A DNA stretch of 64,000 bases from assembly GCA_964477265.1 (NCBI GenBank), contig CAYZDJ010000016.1, positions 1 to 64,000 on the forward strand, read 5' to 3'. Of the stretch, positions 24,937-32,294 are shown one piece after another. The DNA comes from CAIVPM01 sp964477265. Lineage in GTDB: Bacteria > Bacteroidota > Bacteroidia > Chitinophagales > Chitinophagaceae. Below the pieces are notes generated by a model. That model was not told where the DNA came from. It searched no databases and saw nothing but the letters and a program-made list of their open reading frames with translations. How positions within the stretch are numbered: the stretch's first letter is position 1; every line of letters begins with the position of its first letter. The position numbers and the translations under genes were made by a program.

Positions 24937-24970
24937 TTCGTAAATTTTTATTCGTGAATTGGTTGTTAGT
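24937..24970. repeat. Word array in front of rlmN, inverted relative to 23016-23074
   Basis: Read on the minus strand it carries ACTAAC, then TTCACGAATAAAAATTTACGAA. This aligns with the start and the end of the array at 23016-23074, which reads ACTAACG and later AATAAAAACTTACGAA. The two arms flank the pair of convergent genes between them. Confidence 0.6.
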
Positions 24971-25092
24971 TTTATTACTTTTAGTTTTTGCTAAATAGAA
25001 TTACAAAACTTGAATGGTGCCAACGCCACTATTGAAACATAGTAGTAATGCAGCTTGGACAATAATTAATAAAAATTTGCGAAGCAAATAAA

Positions 25093-25122
25093 ATTGACTT
25101 ATTGACCATTGACTTACTGACT
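25093..25122. repeat. Word array (ATTGACYT units) upstream of rbfA
   Basis: Units ATTGACTT, ATTGACC, ATTGACTT and ACTGACT stand in tandem with a 7-8 nt period, about 40 bp before the rbfA start. The word is related to the TTGAT/TTGAC units inside the ABC exporter gene (39644-39671). Confidence 0.65.
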
Positions 25123-25163
25123 ACAACGCAAAGTAACTATTTTTACAGCCAAGATTTTAAATT

Positions 25164-25529
25164 ATGATTGAGGGAAAAAGACAAAAGCAAGTTGCTGCAC
25201 TGTTGCAAGAGGAATTTAACGCCATTTTTTTGAAGCTGGGTTTAACGATGATTGATGGAGGAATGGTATCGATAGTGAAGGTGATGGTTACGCCAGATTT
25301 GCTTGAGGCAAGAATTTATTTAAGTATGTTTAAAGTGAGCAGCGTTGAGGCTGTTATGAAAGTGATTGATAAAAGAAGCTGGGAAATTAAAAAAGAACTG
25401 AGTGCTAAAGTAGGCAAGCATTTGCGTAGAATGCCAGTAATACATTATTACAATGATGATACGCTTGATTATGTTTTTAAAATGGAGGAGTTGTTTAATA
25501 AGATTAAAGAAGACGATACAAAAAAATAA
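25164..25529 (+). CDS. rbfA: Ribosome-binding factor A
   Basis: A 121-residue KH-like protein that assists maturation of the 16S rRNA 5' end in the 30S subunit. It opens with EGKRQKQVAALLQEEFNAIF. It carries VKVMVTPDLLEARIYLSMF and RRMPVIHYYNDDTLDYVFKMEELFNKI, the core of the family. Length and start are normal. A strong hairpin terminator follows directly. Confidence 0.92.
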   Translation: MIEGKRQKQVAALLQEEFNAIFLKLGLTMIDGGMVSIVKVMVTPDLLEARIYLSMFKVSSVEAVMKVIDKRSWEIKKELSAKVGKHLRRMPVIHYYNDDTLDYVFKMEELFNKIKEDDTKK

Positions 25530-25530
25530 A

Positions 25531-25565
25531 AAAATGCTGCTTAAAACTAAGCAGCATTTTTATTG
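25531..25565. terminator. Bidirectional terminator between rbfA and the pRiA4b-like gene
   Basis: AAAATGCTGCTTA pairs with TAAGCAGCATTTT around a 4-nt loop, flanked by A and T runs. It lies between two convergent stop codons. Confidence 0.9.
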
Positions 25566-25582
25566 GTAATAGTTTTAACATT

Positions 25583-26107
25583 TTATTCTTCTGTACCAAC
25601 ATTTTCTCCTTCTTCGCCAAAGCCATCAAGGGTTTCCTTTAAATCATATTTTTCTTCAACATCGGCAAATCGGTCTCCCAAAAAGCTTTTTGTGCCATAT
25701 TGTTGTGGTCCTATTCCTTCTTTTCTAATGATGGCAGGATAGTTTAATAAAATATCTTCTTCTTTTGATACATTGTAAAGCTCTACCAAAAAAATCCATT
25801 GTTTGGCAAAGTCATATTCGTAAATAAACCTTTGGTTTGTGTCTTTTATTTCGCTGCCAATGGTTGTATCTTTCATTAATAGTGGCGTTGCCAGATATTT
25901 TTTATCATACTCTTCAACACTTATTTCTCTGCCACGTTGCCAGTTATCATTGCTTCTGTAAAATGTAGCCTGGTGTTTATTGTCAAAGTCGTATGCCTTT
26001 AAAATAATACTGTGTAAATCTAAAAAGTTTTGAGTGTGTTTTATTGCAACATCTCTATATATAGATTCATCATCCTCTAAATAAACCCTTAATTTTAAAA
26101 TTGCCAT
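25583..26107 (-). CDS. pRiA4b ORF-3-like / IS1096 passenger-like domain protein
   Basis: 174 residues from the ATG at 26107 (a TTG 27 bp further upstream is less likely). The body has the MM3350-like fold pattern: an ubiquitin-like start (AILKLRVYLEDDESIYRDVAI), HSIILKAYDFDNKHQATFY, and a central YEYDFAKQWIFLVEL strand-turn-strand. A very acidic tail (GFGEEGENVGTEE) closes it. The family is named after plasmid and IS genes but is widespread as a free-standing chromosomal gene in Bacteroidota; the function is not known. No transposase or inverted repeats are seen nearby, so I do not infer mobility. Confidence 0.75.
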   Translation of the reverse strand: MAILKLRVYLEDDESIYRDVAIKHTQNFLDLHSIILKAYDFDNKHQATFYRSNDNWQRGREISVEEYDKKYLATPLLMKDTTIGSEIKDTNQRFIYEYDFAKQWIFLVELYNVSKEEDILLNYPAIIRKEGIGPQQYGTKSFLGDRFADVEEKYDLKETLDGFGEEGENVGTEE

Positions 26108-26295
26108 AGGTATATGTGTTGAAAATATTTTCAAATGTAATCATTAGTTATTGGCGTAGCGATAATGTGTGTAAATCTTTAAAAAAATTATTCTGTGGGC
26201 AACCATCTTGCAACTTTTTTCGAAGTAACAGAGAATTCTTTTTTTTTAAAACAAAATTATTTACATTTACATTCAATTAAAAACAAAAAAATTTT

Positions 26296-27966
26296 ATGAA
26301 AAAATTTAAACTCTTTGCCCTTGCCGTATCAACTTTATTATTTGGTACCTTATATGCACAAGGCCCTAGCTATGGAACAGCAGGATTTAATGATCAGAAT
26401 TATGACCAGGTTCCATTTGCATCAGGTTCAGCCTCTAGTATAATGACAGCTACCAATGTTGCTGGTTCTGGTTGGAATTTTCATATTGGTGCGGTTGGTT
26501 CTTATACTATTACACAAATAGATTATGGCACAGGAAGCTACAATGGTGCTATTACAGGTACAAATATTACTGCAACCGGTCAGCCGCATTATTACCAAAC
26601 ATTCGGCTTTTCAACTCCAAGCTTAACTAAATTCAAATTGAATTCTGTTAAAATCAGGATAACTAACCTTTCACCAGTTCCTTTTCCAATTGTAGTAGCA
26701 GGGGTTGTTGGAACAACTGCTGGTGTTACAACAAATGTAATGGCAGCAACAGGTACTAATTGGTACACTGTAAACACAAGTTCAATTTCTGGCTTTGATT
26801 ATATTAATGCTGTATTGGTTATTAATGGCGATGGTGCACAAAATGCAAATCCATTAATAACTGAAATTGTTGTAGATGATATTAACATTTCTGCACCTGC
26901 AAGTAGCAATGGTTTCCCTGTATTTACATCGCAGCCAACTAGCCAAACTGTTTGTACAACAGGTTCTACTACATTTAGTGGCACAGCTACAAATGCAGCA
27001 TCTTATTTCTGGTTAATGTCAACAGATAATGTAGTTTGGATTCCAATTAATGCATCAAATGCTGGTACTACATTTAGTGGATACAATACAAACACTTTAA
27101 CAGTAGCAAACCCAAGCTCATCATTAAATAACCTTTACTTAATGGTAACTGCAACTAATTCTGGTGGTGGCAATCAAGCATCATATCCTGCAAGATTGTA
27201 TGTTACTAGTGTAAATGCTGGAACAATTACTGGTGGCAGCTCAGTTTGTGCAGGTTCAACTCTTTCTCTTTCTAATCCAACAGCAACTGCAGGTGGCACT
27301 TGGAGCGTTACAGGTGGAAGGGCTACAGTTAATTCTTCAGGTTTGGTAACAGGTGTAAGTGCTGGTTCTACTAGTGTAAGATATTCAGTAGGAAGTGGTG
27401 CTTGTGCAGCTTCTACAACAAAAGCAATTACAGTAAATGCTTTACCAGGTACACCTACTATCAAATTTGCACCAGGCACAACCAATATTAGTGGCTCTGG
27501 CGGATATTGCACAAACAAAACATTTACATTAGTTGGAACACCAAGTGGTGGTAGCTGGTCTTCAACAGGTGTGGTTTCTATTACAACACCTGGTGGCGTT
27601 GTAAGTACAGGTGCTTCTACAGGAGCTTTTTCTATAACTTATACTTATACAAATGCTGACAATTGTAGCAGCAGCAGAACAGTGCCTGCTTCAGTTGTTG
27701 CATGCAGAGGTATTGGTTCAAAAGTTGCAGAAAACAATTATGTTGTTTATCCAAATCCAACAAAAAATACAGTAAATATTAACTTAAAAAATATTGTTTC
27801 TAACACAGTTGCAACTATCTATAATTTAGTAGGCAAGCAAGTTAAAACACAAACTTTAAGTCTTGGCAACAATAGTATAGATGTTAGCACTCTTGCTAAA
27901 GGTATTTACACTATTAGCATTGCAAATGGCGAAACTGTAAAAACTCAAAAAGTTATTGTAGAATAG
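26296..27966 (+). CDS. Secreted Ig-like repeat protein with T9SS type A sorting domain
   Basis: 556 residues. A signal peptide (about 1-21, ending LYAQ) is followed by a beta-rich domain (about 25-200). An Ig-like module comes next (about 210-305, FTSQPTSQTVCTTGSTTFSG), then a BIG2-like module (about 310-380, GTWSVTGGRATVNSSGLVTGVSAGSTSV). A further Cys-containing module precedes the final ~75 residues (YVVYPNPTKNTVNINL ... KGIYTISIANGETVKTQKVIVE), which are the type A T9SS signal. The protein should be exported across the outer membrane and anchored or released. No catalytic domain is seen. It stands alone, with a terminator behind it. Confidence 0.9.
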   Translation: MKKFKLFALAVSTLLFGTLYAQGPSYGTAGFNDQNYDQVPFASGSASSIMTATNVAGSGWNFHIGAVGSYTITQIDYGTGSYNGAITGTNITATGQPHYYQTFGFSTPSLTKFKLNSVKIRITNLSPVPFPIVVAGVVGTTAGVTTNVMAATGTNWYTVNTSSISGFDYINAVLVINGDGAQNANPLITEIVVDDINISAPASSNGFPVFTSQPTSQTVCTTGSTTFSGTATNAASYFWLMSTDNVVWIPINASNAGTTFSGYNTNTLTVANPSSSLNNLYLMVTATNSGGGNQASYPARLYVTSVNAGTITGGSSVCAGSTLSLSNPTATAGGTWSVTGGRATVNSSGLVTGVSAGSTSVRYSVGSGACAASTTKAITVNALPGTPTIKFAPGTTNISGSGGYCTNKTFTLVGTPSGGSWSSTGVVSITTPGGVVSTGASTGAFSITYTYTNADNCSSSRTVPASVVACRGIGSKVAENNYVVYPNPTKNTVNINLKNIVSNTVATIYNLVGKQVKTQTLSLGNNSIDVSTLAKGIYTISIANGETVKTQKVIVE

Positions 27967-27986
27967 TTGAGCAATAAATTATTTTA

Positions 27987-28025
27987 AAAGCCATTGAATT
28001 AGTAATGATTCAATGGCTTTTTTTG
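27987..28025 (+). terminator. Intrinsic terminator after the T9SS type A protein
   Basis: AAAGCCATTGAAT (27987-27999) pairs with ATTCAATGGCTTT (28008-28020), followed by T. It separates the gene from gldH. Confidence 0.9.
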
Positions 28026-28062
28026 TTAGATAGTTTTATACTTTATATCATTTCAGTTTATT

Positions 28063-28070
28063 TACATTTG
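28063..28070 (+). promoter_or_regulatory. -7 element directly in front of gldH
   Basis: TACATTTG fits the Bacteroidota -7 consensus and ends 4 nt before the gldH ATG at 28075. A transcript from it would be essentially leaderless. No -33 element at the normal distance is evident. Confidence 0.35.
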
Positions 28071-28074
28071 CTAT

Positions 28075-28530
28075 ATGAAATATTTGGCTATTGCTATTTC
28101 TTTATTGCTATTGGTATCTTGTACTACACTTGATGTATATGAAAAAACAAAACCATTTAATAACCATCAATGGAGCAGCACAGATAAACCATCATTTAGT
28201 TTTGATATAAAAGATACTACAAGTTATCAAAATTTTTATTTTGTGTTAAGGCATACCGAGGCGTATCCATATAAAAATATTTGGCTTGAGCTTACAATAA
28301 AATCACCTTATGATACAACTGTACTAAGAAAAGAGTTTAAACTGGCTGACAATAATAAATGGCTGGGAAATTCAATAGATGATATTGTGGAGCATCGTGT
28401 AATATTTAATCCACAGGCAATTCAATTGCGAAGAGGAACTTACAGCTTTACCCTAAAGCAAATAATGAGAGACGATCCTTTGCCACATATACTCAGTGCA
28501 GGAATCAGGGTTCAAAAAACTACGCACTAA
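28075..28530 (+). CDS. gldH: Gliding motility lipoprotein GldH
   Basis: A 151-residue lipoprotein (lipobox LLLVSC, Cys16) of the GldH family, required for gliding in Flavobacterium johnsoniae and conserved in Bacteroidota that do not glide. Typical family features are the TTLDVYEKTKPFNNHQW segment just after the Cys and the C-terminal LRRGTYSFTLKQIMRDDPLPHILSAGIRV. Its stop codon overlaps the start of the histidine kinase gene by one base (TAATG), so the two are probably co-translated. The precise function of GldH is not established. Confidence 0.9.
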   Translation: MKYLAIAISLLLLVSCTTLDVYEKTKPFNNHQWSSTDKPSFSFDIKDTTSYQNFYFVLRHTEAYPYKNIWLELTIKSPYDTTVLRKEFKLADNNKWLGNSIDDIVEHRVIFNPQAIQLRRGTYSFTLKQIMRDDPLPHILSAGIRVQKTTH

Positions 28531-29498
28531 TGTCTTCTATTAAAAAACATAGACTTGTTTTTGTTACCATAACTTTTTGGTTTTTATTTTTATATATTAT
28601 AGCTGCTTTAATGTGGTGGTTTATTGCATTAAATAATCAAAATAATGCAGCAACAGCAATACGCCTTGCCGAAATTAATAAGGATGATATAAGTTACAAT
28701 GTAAAGGTTGAGCAAATTGAAAATTTGCAAAAACGCAAGGCTGCACAATATCTTGGCGAAGGCATTTCATTTATGGCTGTAATAATGGTTGGTGCTTTTT
28801 TTATTTATAGAACAACAAGACGAAGAATAAAGTTTGCACAGCAGCAACAAAATTTTATGATGGCGATTACGCACGAGCTTAAAACGCCAATTGCCATTGC
28901 TCAACTTAATTTAGAAACATTACAAAAAAGAAAACTGGATGAAGCAAAGCAAGCTGAAATGCTTGCTAATGCAGTATTTGAAGTAAGCAGATTAAATAAT
29001 TTATGCAATAATATTTTATGGGCTGCACAACTTGAAGATGAAAGTTTTAGTAATACAAAAGAAGAAATAAATTTTAGTGAAGTTGTATTTAGCTGCATAA
29101 ATGATATTGAAAAAAGACTAGGGCAAGAAAAATTGCAACTTAATATTCAGGAAAATATTTATTTAAAATGTGATGTGCTGATGATGCAGATTTTAGTAAG
29201 CAATCTTATAGAAAATGCTTTAAAATATTCGCCAAAAGAGAAAAAAGTTACAATAGAATTATTGCAAACAAATGATAAAACGATTTTTATTGTAAAAGAC
29301 GAAGGCATTGGCATTGCTGATATCGAGAAGAAAAAAGTATTTGAAAAATTTTATAGAGTAGGTAGCGAAACAACAAGAAAAACCAAAGGCACAGGTTTGG
29401 GTTTGTACTTGTGTAAAAAAATTTGTGATAAACATAAAGCTACAATTTCTATTGCTAACAATAAACCCTGTGGCAGTATTTTTACTGTAGTTTTTTAA
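28530..29498 (+). CDS. Sensor histidine kinase
   Basis: 322 residues. Two membrane helices (about 9-33 and 78-97) bracket a short periplasmic segment of about 45 residues, too small for a classical sensor domain. The H-box is MMAITHELKTPIA (His about 115), the N-box is LVSNLIENALKYSP, and the G-boxes are DEGIGI and KGTGLGLYLCKKI. It phosphorylates, by inference, the OmpR-type regulator encoded 18 bp downstream. It overlaps the gldH stop by one base. The signal is unknown; the context suggests envelope or wall status. Confidence 0.92.
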   Translation: MSSIKKHRLVFVTITFWFLFLYIIAALMWWFIALNNQNNAATAIRLAEINKDDISYNVKVEQIENLQKRKAAQYLGEGISFMAVIMVGAFFIYRTTRRRIKFAQQQQNFMMAITHELKTPIAIAQLNLETLQKRKLDEAKQAEMLANAVFEVSRLNNLCNNILWAAQLEDESFSNTKEEINFSEVVFSCINDIEKRLGQEKLQLNIQENIYLKCDVLMMQILVSNLIENALKYSPKEKKVTIELLQTNDKTIFIVKDEGIGIADIEKKKVFEKFYRVGSETTRKTKGTGLGLYLCKKICDKHKATISIANNKPCGSIFTVVF

Positions 29499-29516
29499 AA
29501 AATCAGAAACAATAAA

Positions 29517-30218
29517 TTGAGTTCAACAGCAAACATATTACTTGTTGAAGATGAAGAAAATCTTCATGCAACTATTAAATTAAATTTTGAATTAGAGGGT
29601 TATCAGGTATCATCTGCATTTGATGGTGCAGCAGCTTTAGTTGCCATTGAAAACGAGTATTTTGATTTAATAGTTTTAGACATAATGCTACCAGAAGTAG
29701 ATGGAATAAGCATTACAGAAAACTTCAGGCTTAAAAATACAGAAACACCCATACTTATTTTAAGTGCAAAAAATACCAGCAACGACAGAATTTTAGGATT
29801 AAAAAAAGGAGCTGATGATTACTTGACTAAGCCTTTTAACCTTGAGGAATTATTGTTGCGTGTTGACAAACTTATTTCTAAAAATAAAAAGCTGCAAACA
29901 AAAAATACTATTGCCGATGTTTATGTTTTTGCAAACAATACTATAGACTTTAAAGCACAAATAGCCACTACTTTTAGCAACGAAAAAATTGAGTTAAGCA
30001 AGAAAGAAGTAATGCTGTTAAAGCTATTAATTGAAAATAAAAATGAAGTGGTTAACAGGGAAAAAATTTTGCAACAGGTTTGGGGCTACAATGTTTTTCC
30101 AACTACAAGAACAATAGATAATTTTATTTTAAATTTTAGAAAATATTTTGAGCAGGATGTTAAAGACCCAAAACATTTTTTAAGTGCAAGAGGCGTAGGT
30201 TATAAATTTTGTGATTGA
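29517..30218 (+). CDS. OmpR-family response regulator
   Basis: 233 residues beginning with TTG, the only start that keeps the receiver domain complete. The receiver has the acidic pair in LLVEDEENL, the phospho-acceptor Asp in DLIVLDIMLPEVDG (about 55), and the conserved Lys in YLTKPFNLEELL. The C-terminal winged helix (about 135-233) ends in FLSARGVGYKFCD. It is the partner of the histidine kinase just upstream. Targets are unknown. Confidence 0.92.
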   Translation: MSSTANILLVEDEENLHATIKLNFELEGYQVSSAFDGAAALVAIENEYFDLIVLDIMLPEVDGISITENFRLKNTETPILILSAKNTSNDRILGLKKGADDYLTKPFNLEELLLRVDKLISKNKKLQTKNTIADVYVFANNTIDFKAQIATTFSNEKIELSKKEVMLLKLLIENKNEVVNREKILQQVWGYNVFPTTRTIDNFILNFRKYFEQDVKDPKHFLSARGVGYKFCD

Positions 30219-30250
30219 TAGCCACAGATGCACAGATTAATATTGACATT

Positions 30251-31687
30251 ATGAAAGCAAAACATTTTTTTCACCTTTTACTTTTTACCTTTTACTTTTT
30301 ATCTTGTAAAACTGCAAAGCCTGTAATACAGCAACAGCAAGCTGTTCAGCCTACGCCTGCAAAAACTGTAGTTGTGCAAAATGCAGTTACAACTTTACCA
30401 GCTTTATTAAATGACAGCAATTTAAGCAATGCCCACGTGGGTATTTATATTTACGAACCTTCAACAAAAAAAGTTATAGACGATTATCAAAGTAACAAAT
30501 ATTTTATACCGGCAAGCACAACCAAAATTGCTACTTGCTATGCAGCTATGAAATATTTGGGTGATAGTTTGTTGGGATTGATGTATGATACACTAAATTT
30601 TTATGGTAAAGACGATTCTTCGATAACTGTTTTTGGAGTTTGCGACCCAACTTTTTTGCACCCAGATTTTAAAAATCAAAAAGTGTTTAACTTTCTTTCT
30701 ACAATTAAAAATAGGAAAATATATTTGGGAGAAATAACTCATTATCCTAACAAACTTCTTCCTTATGGCAAAGGTTGGGCTTGGGACGATTATAATGAAT
30801 ATTTTATGACTGAGCGAAGCTATTTTCCAATTTATGGCAATGTTGCCAAGTTTTATTTAGATGATACAGTTGTTAAAGTAATACCATCTTATTTTCAAAA
30901 AAAAGTATTTCAGTCTTCTAAAAAAGTTAGTTCTTTTAAAATCGAAAAATACAATAATGAAAATTCATTTTCAGTTAATGATAGTTATTCCACTAAAAAA
31001 GTTACTCAAGTGGATGTGCCATTAAAACTTGGAATTGGAATTGATAATGAAGTAAATAATTTTAATAATGTAGAAGGTAATTTATTATCTGATACTTTAA
31101 AAAAGAAAGTCGCACCAAGCAAACACCGCTTTGCAGACAAATCATTTTTATTTTCTAAAAATAAACTCTACTCTCAACCCACAGATTCTCTTTTAAAGCC
31201 AATGATGCATAACAGCGATAATTTTTTTGCTGAACAAACTTTGTTAATGGTTAGTCTAAATCAATTGGGTTATATGGGTGATGAACAAATTATAGATACT
31301 TTGCTGAAAAGGGATTTCATCAGTTTGCCTCAAAAGCCACGTTGGGTAGATGGTAGTGGTTTAAGCAGGTATAATTTATTTACCCCACAGGATTTTGTTT
31401 TTATACTTAATAAAATGAAAACAGAGTTTAGCTGGAACAGGATATCAACCATTTTTCCCACTGCCAATGAAGGCACTTTAAAAGGATATTATAAAAACTA
31501 TAGCAATAAAATTTTTGCAAAAACAGGTAGCGTCAGCAATAATTTTTCAATTAGTGGATTTATAAAAACCAATAGGGGTAAAGATTTTATTTTTAGTGTA
31601 ATGGTAAATAACTACAACAATGTAAGCTCTGGTGCAGTAAGGCTTGCAATAGAAAAATATTTAAGCCAGGTAATTGATAATAATTAG
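30251..31687 (+). CDS. D-alanyl-D-alanine carboxypeptidase, S13 (PBP4) family
   Basis: 478 residues from the ATG at 30251; a TTG 36 bp upstream is in frame but would spoil the signal sequence. The signal peptide ends in a lipobox-like FYFLSC, so a lipoprotein is likely. Penicillin-binding motifs are in order: SxxK in ASTTKIAT (about residue 93), SxN in NSDNFFAEQ (about 323), and KTG in AKTGSVSNN (about 426). The enzyme would trim peptidoglycan peptides in the periplasm. It follows the response regulator by 32 bp. The core of the signal peptide is encoded by four tandem 7-mers (30273-30300). Confidence 0.9.
   Translation: MKAKHFFHLLLFTFYFLSCKTAKPVIQQQQAVQPTPAKTVVVQNAVTTLPALLNDSNLSNAHVGIYIYEPSTKKVIDDYQSNKYFIPASTTKIATCYAAMKYLGDSLLGLMYDTLNFYGKDDSSITVFGVCDPTFLHPDFKNQKVFNFLSTIKNRKIYLGEITHYPNKLLPYGKGWAWDDYNEYFMTERSYFPIYGNVAKFYLDDTVVKVIPSYFQKKVFQSSKKVSSFKIEKYNNENSFSVNDSYSTKKVTQVDVPLKLGIGIDNEVNNFNNVEGNLLSDTLKKKVAPSKHRFADKSFLFSKNKLYSQPTDSLLKPMMHNSDNFFAEQTLLMVSLNQLGYMGDEQIIDTLLKRDFISLPQKPRWVDGSGLSRYNLFTPQDFVFILNKMKTEFSWNRISTIFPTANEGTLKGYYKNYSNKIFAKTGSVSNNFSISGFIKTNRGKDFIFSVMVNNYNNVSSGAVRLAIEKYLSQVIDNN
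30273..30300 (+). repeat. Four tandem 7-mers (ACYTTTT) encoding a signal-peptide core
   Basis: ACCTTTT, ACTTTTT, ACCTTTT and ACTTTTT follow each other and encode LLLFTFYFL in the carboxypeptidase signal sequence. The same LFTFYFL-like stretch arises from the 7-mer arrays at 3414-3448 and 23093-23127. Confidence 0.85.
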
Positions 31688-31791
31688 GCGAGAAAACTAT
31701 AACATAAATACTTTGCAACTTTGCATCTTATGTTGCTTTGCGTGAAAAAAAAAACATTTGTTTAATTCGGCTTCAACTACTTTGCAACAAA

Positions 31792-31820
31792 TAAAAAAGG
31801 TTGCTTGTAAGGGCAACCTG
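31792..31820 (-). terminator. Terminator of rpsT
   Basis: On the minus strand AGGTTGC pairs with GCAACCT around an 8-nt loop and runs into TTTTTT. It lies about 30 nt behind the rpsT stop. Confidence 0.8.
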
Positions 31821-31847
31821 TAAAATTGTTATATTATTTTTAAATAA

Positions 31848-32096
31848 TTAAGCTACTTTTTTCTTAGCTAACTTGCTTTTTAAATTAGCTGCTTTGTTTT
31901 TATGTATAACACCACGCTTAGCTAATTTATCAATCATAGAAGCTACGTTTGGCATAGATTTATCGTACTCACCTTGAGTTTCAAGAGCTTTTAAATCTCT
32001 TATAGCGTTACGTGTAGTTTTACCATAGTAACGATTTCTGTCTCTACGTTTTAATGCTTGACGTGCGTCTTTTTTTGTTGCCTTATGATTTGCCAT
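31848..32096 (-). CDS. rpsT: 30S ribosomal protein S20
   Basis: 82 residues, highly basic and helical, with ATKKDARQALKRRDRNRYYGKTTR at the start and LAKRGVIHKNKAANLKSKLAKKVA-type sequence at the end. It binds 16S rRNA early in 30S assembly. It is monocistronic with its own terminator. The promoter box TACTTTTG lies 20-27 nt upstream of the start, inside a 16-nt stretch shared with the rpmB leader. Confidence 0.95.
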   Translation of the reverse strand: MANHKATKKDARQALKRRDRNRYYGKTTRNAIRDLKALETQGEYDKSMPNVASMIDKLAKRGVIHKNKAANLKSKLAKKKVA

Positions 32097-32115
32097 CTCA
32101 AAATTTTTTGGACGG

Positions 32116-32146
32116 CAAAAGTAGGGTTATCAACTTAAATGGCAAT
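32116..32146 (-). promoter_or_regulatory. rpsT promoter and leader motif
   Basis: On the minus strand ATTG (32146-32143), a 19-nt spacer and TACTTTTG (32123-32116) match the -33/-7 layout with one mismatch in the -33 box. The -7 box continues as TACTTTTGCCGTCC, which is also found in front of rpmB at 57880-57867. Confidence 0.65.
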
Positions 32147-32253
32147 ATTTTTTTTAAATTCTTTTTCAATCTTCTGTAATCGTTGCCAAAATTAAATTCA
32201 ATAAAACTTTAACTTTAAACGCAATAAACCTCAATCCTCAAACCCCAAACTAT

Positions 32254-32261
32254 TATATTTG
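32254..32261 (+). promoter_or_regulatory. -7 promoter element for sucA
   Basis: TATATTTG fits TAnnTTTG and lies 33 nt before the sucA start codon. The -33 partner is not evident. Confidence 0.5.
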
Positions 32262-32294
32262 CCCACAAATTTTAAGCGTTAAGTTCAGCCACAA

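Noticed and set aside
25583..26107. Mobile element, because the product resembles an IS1096 passenger protein
   Set aside because: No transposase, terminal inverted repeats or target duplications are seen, and the family is commonly a free chromosomal gene.
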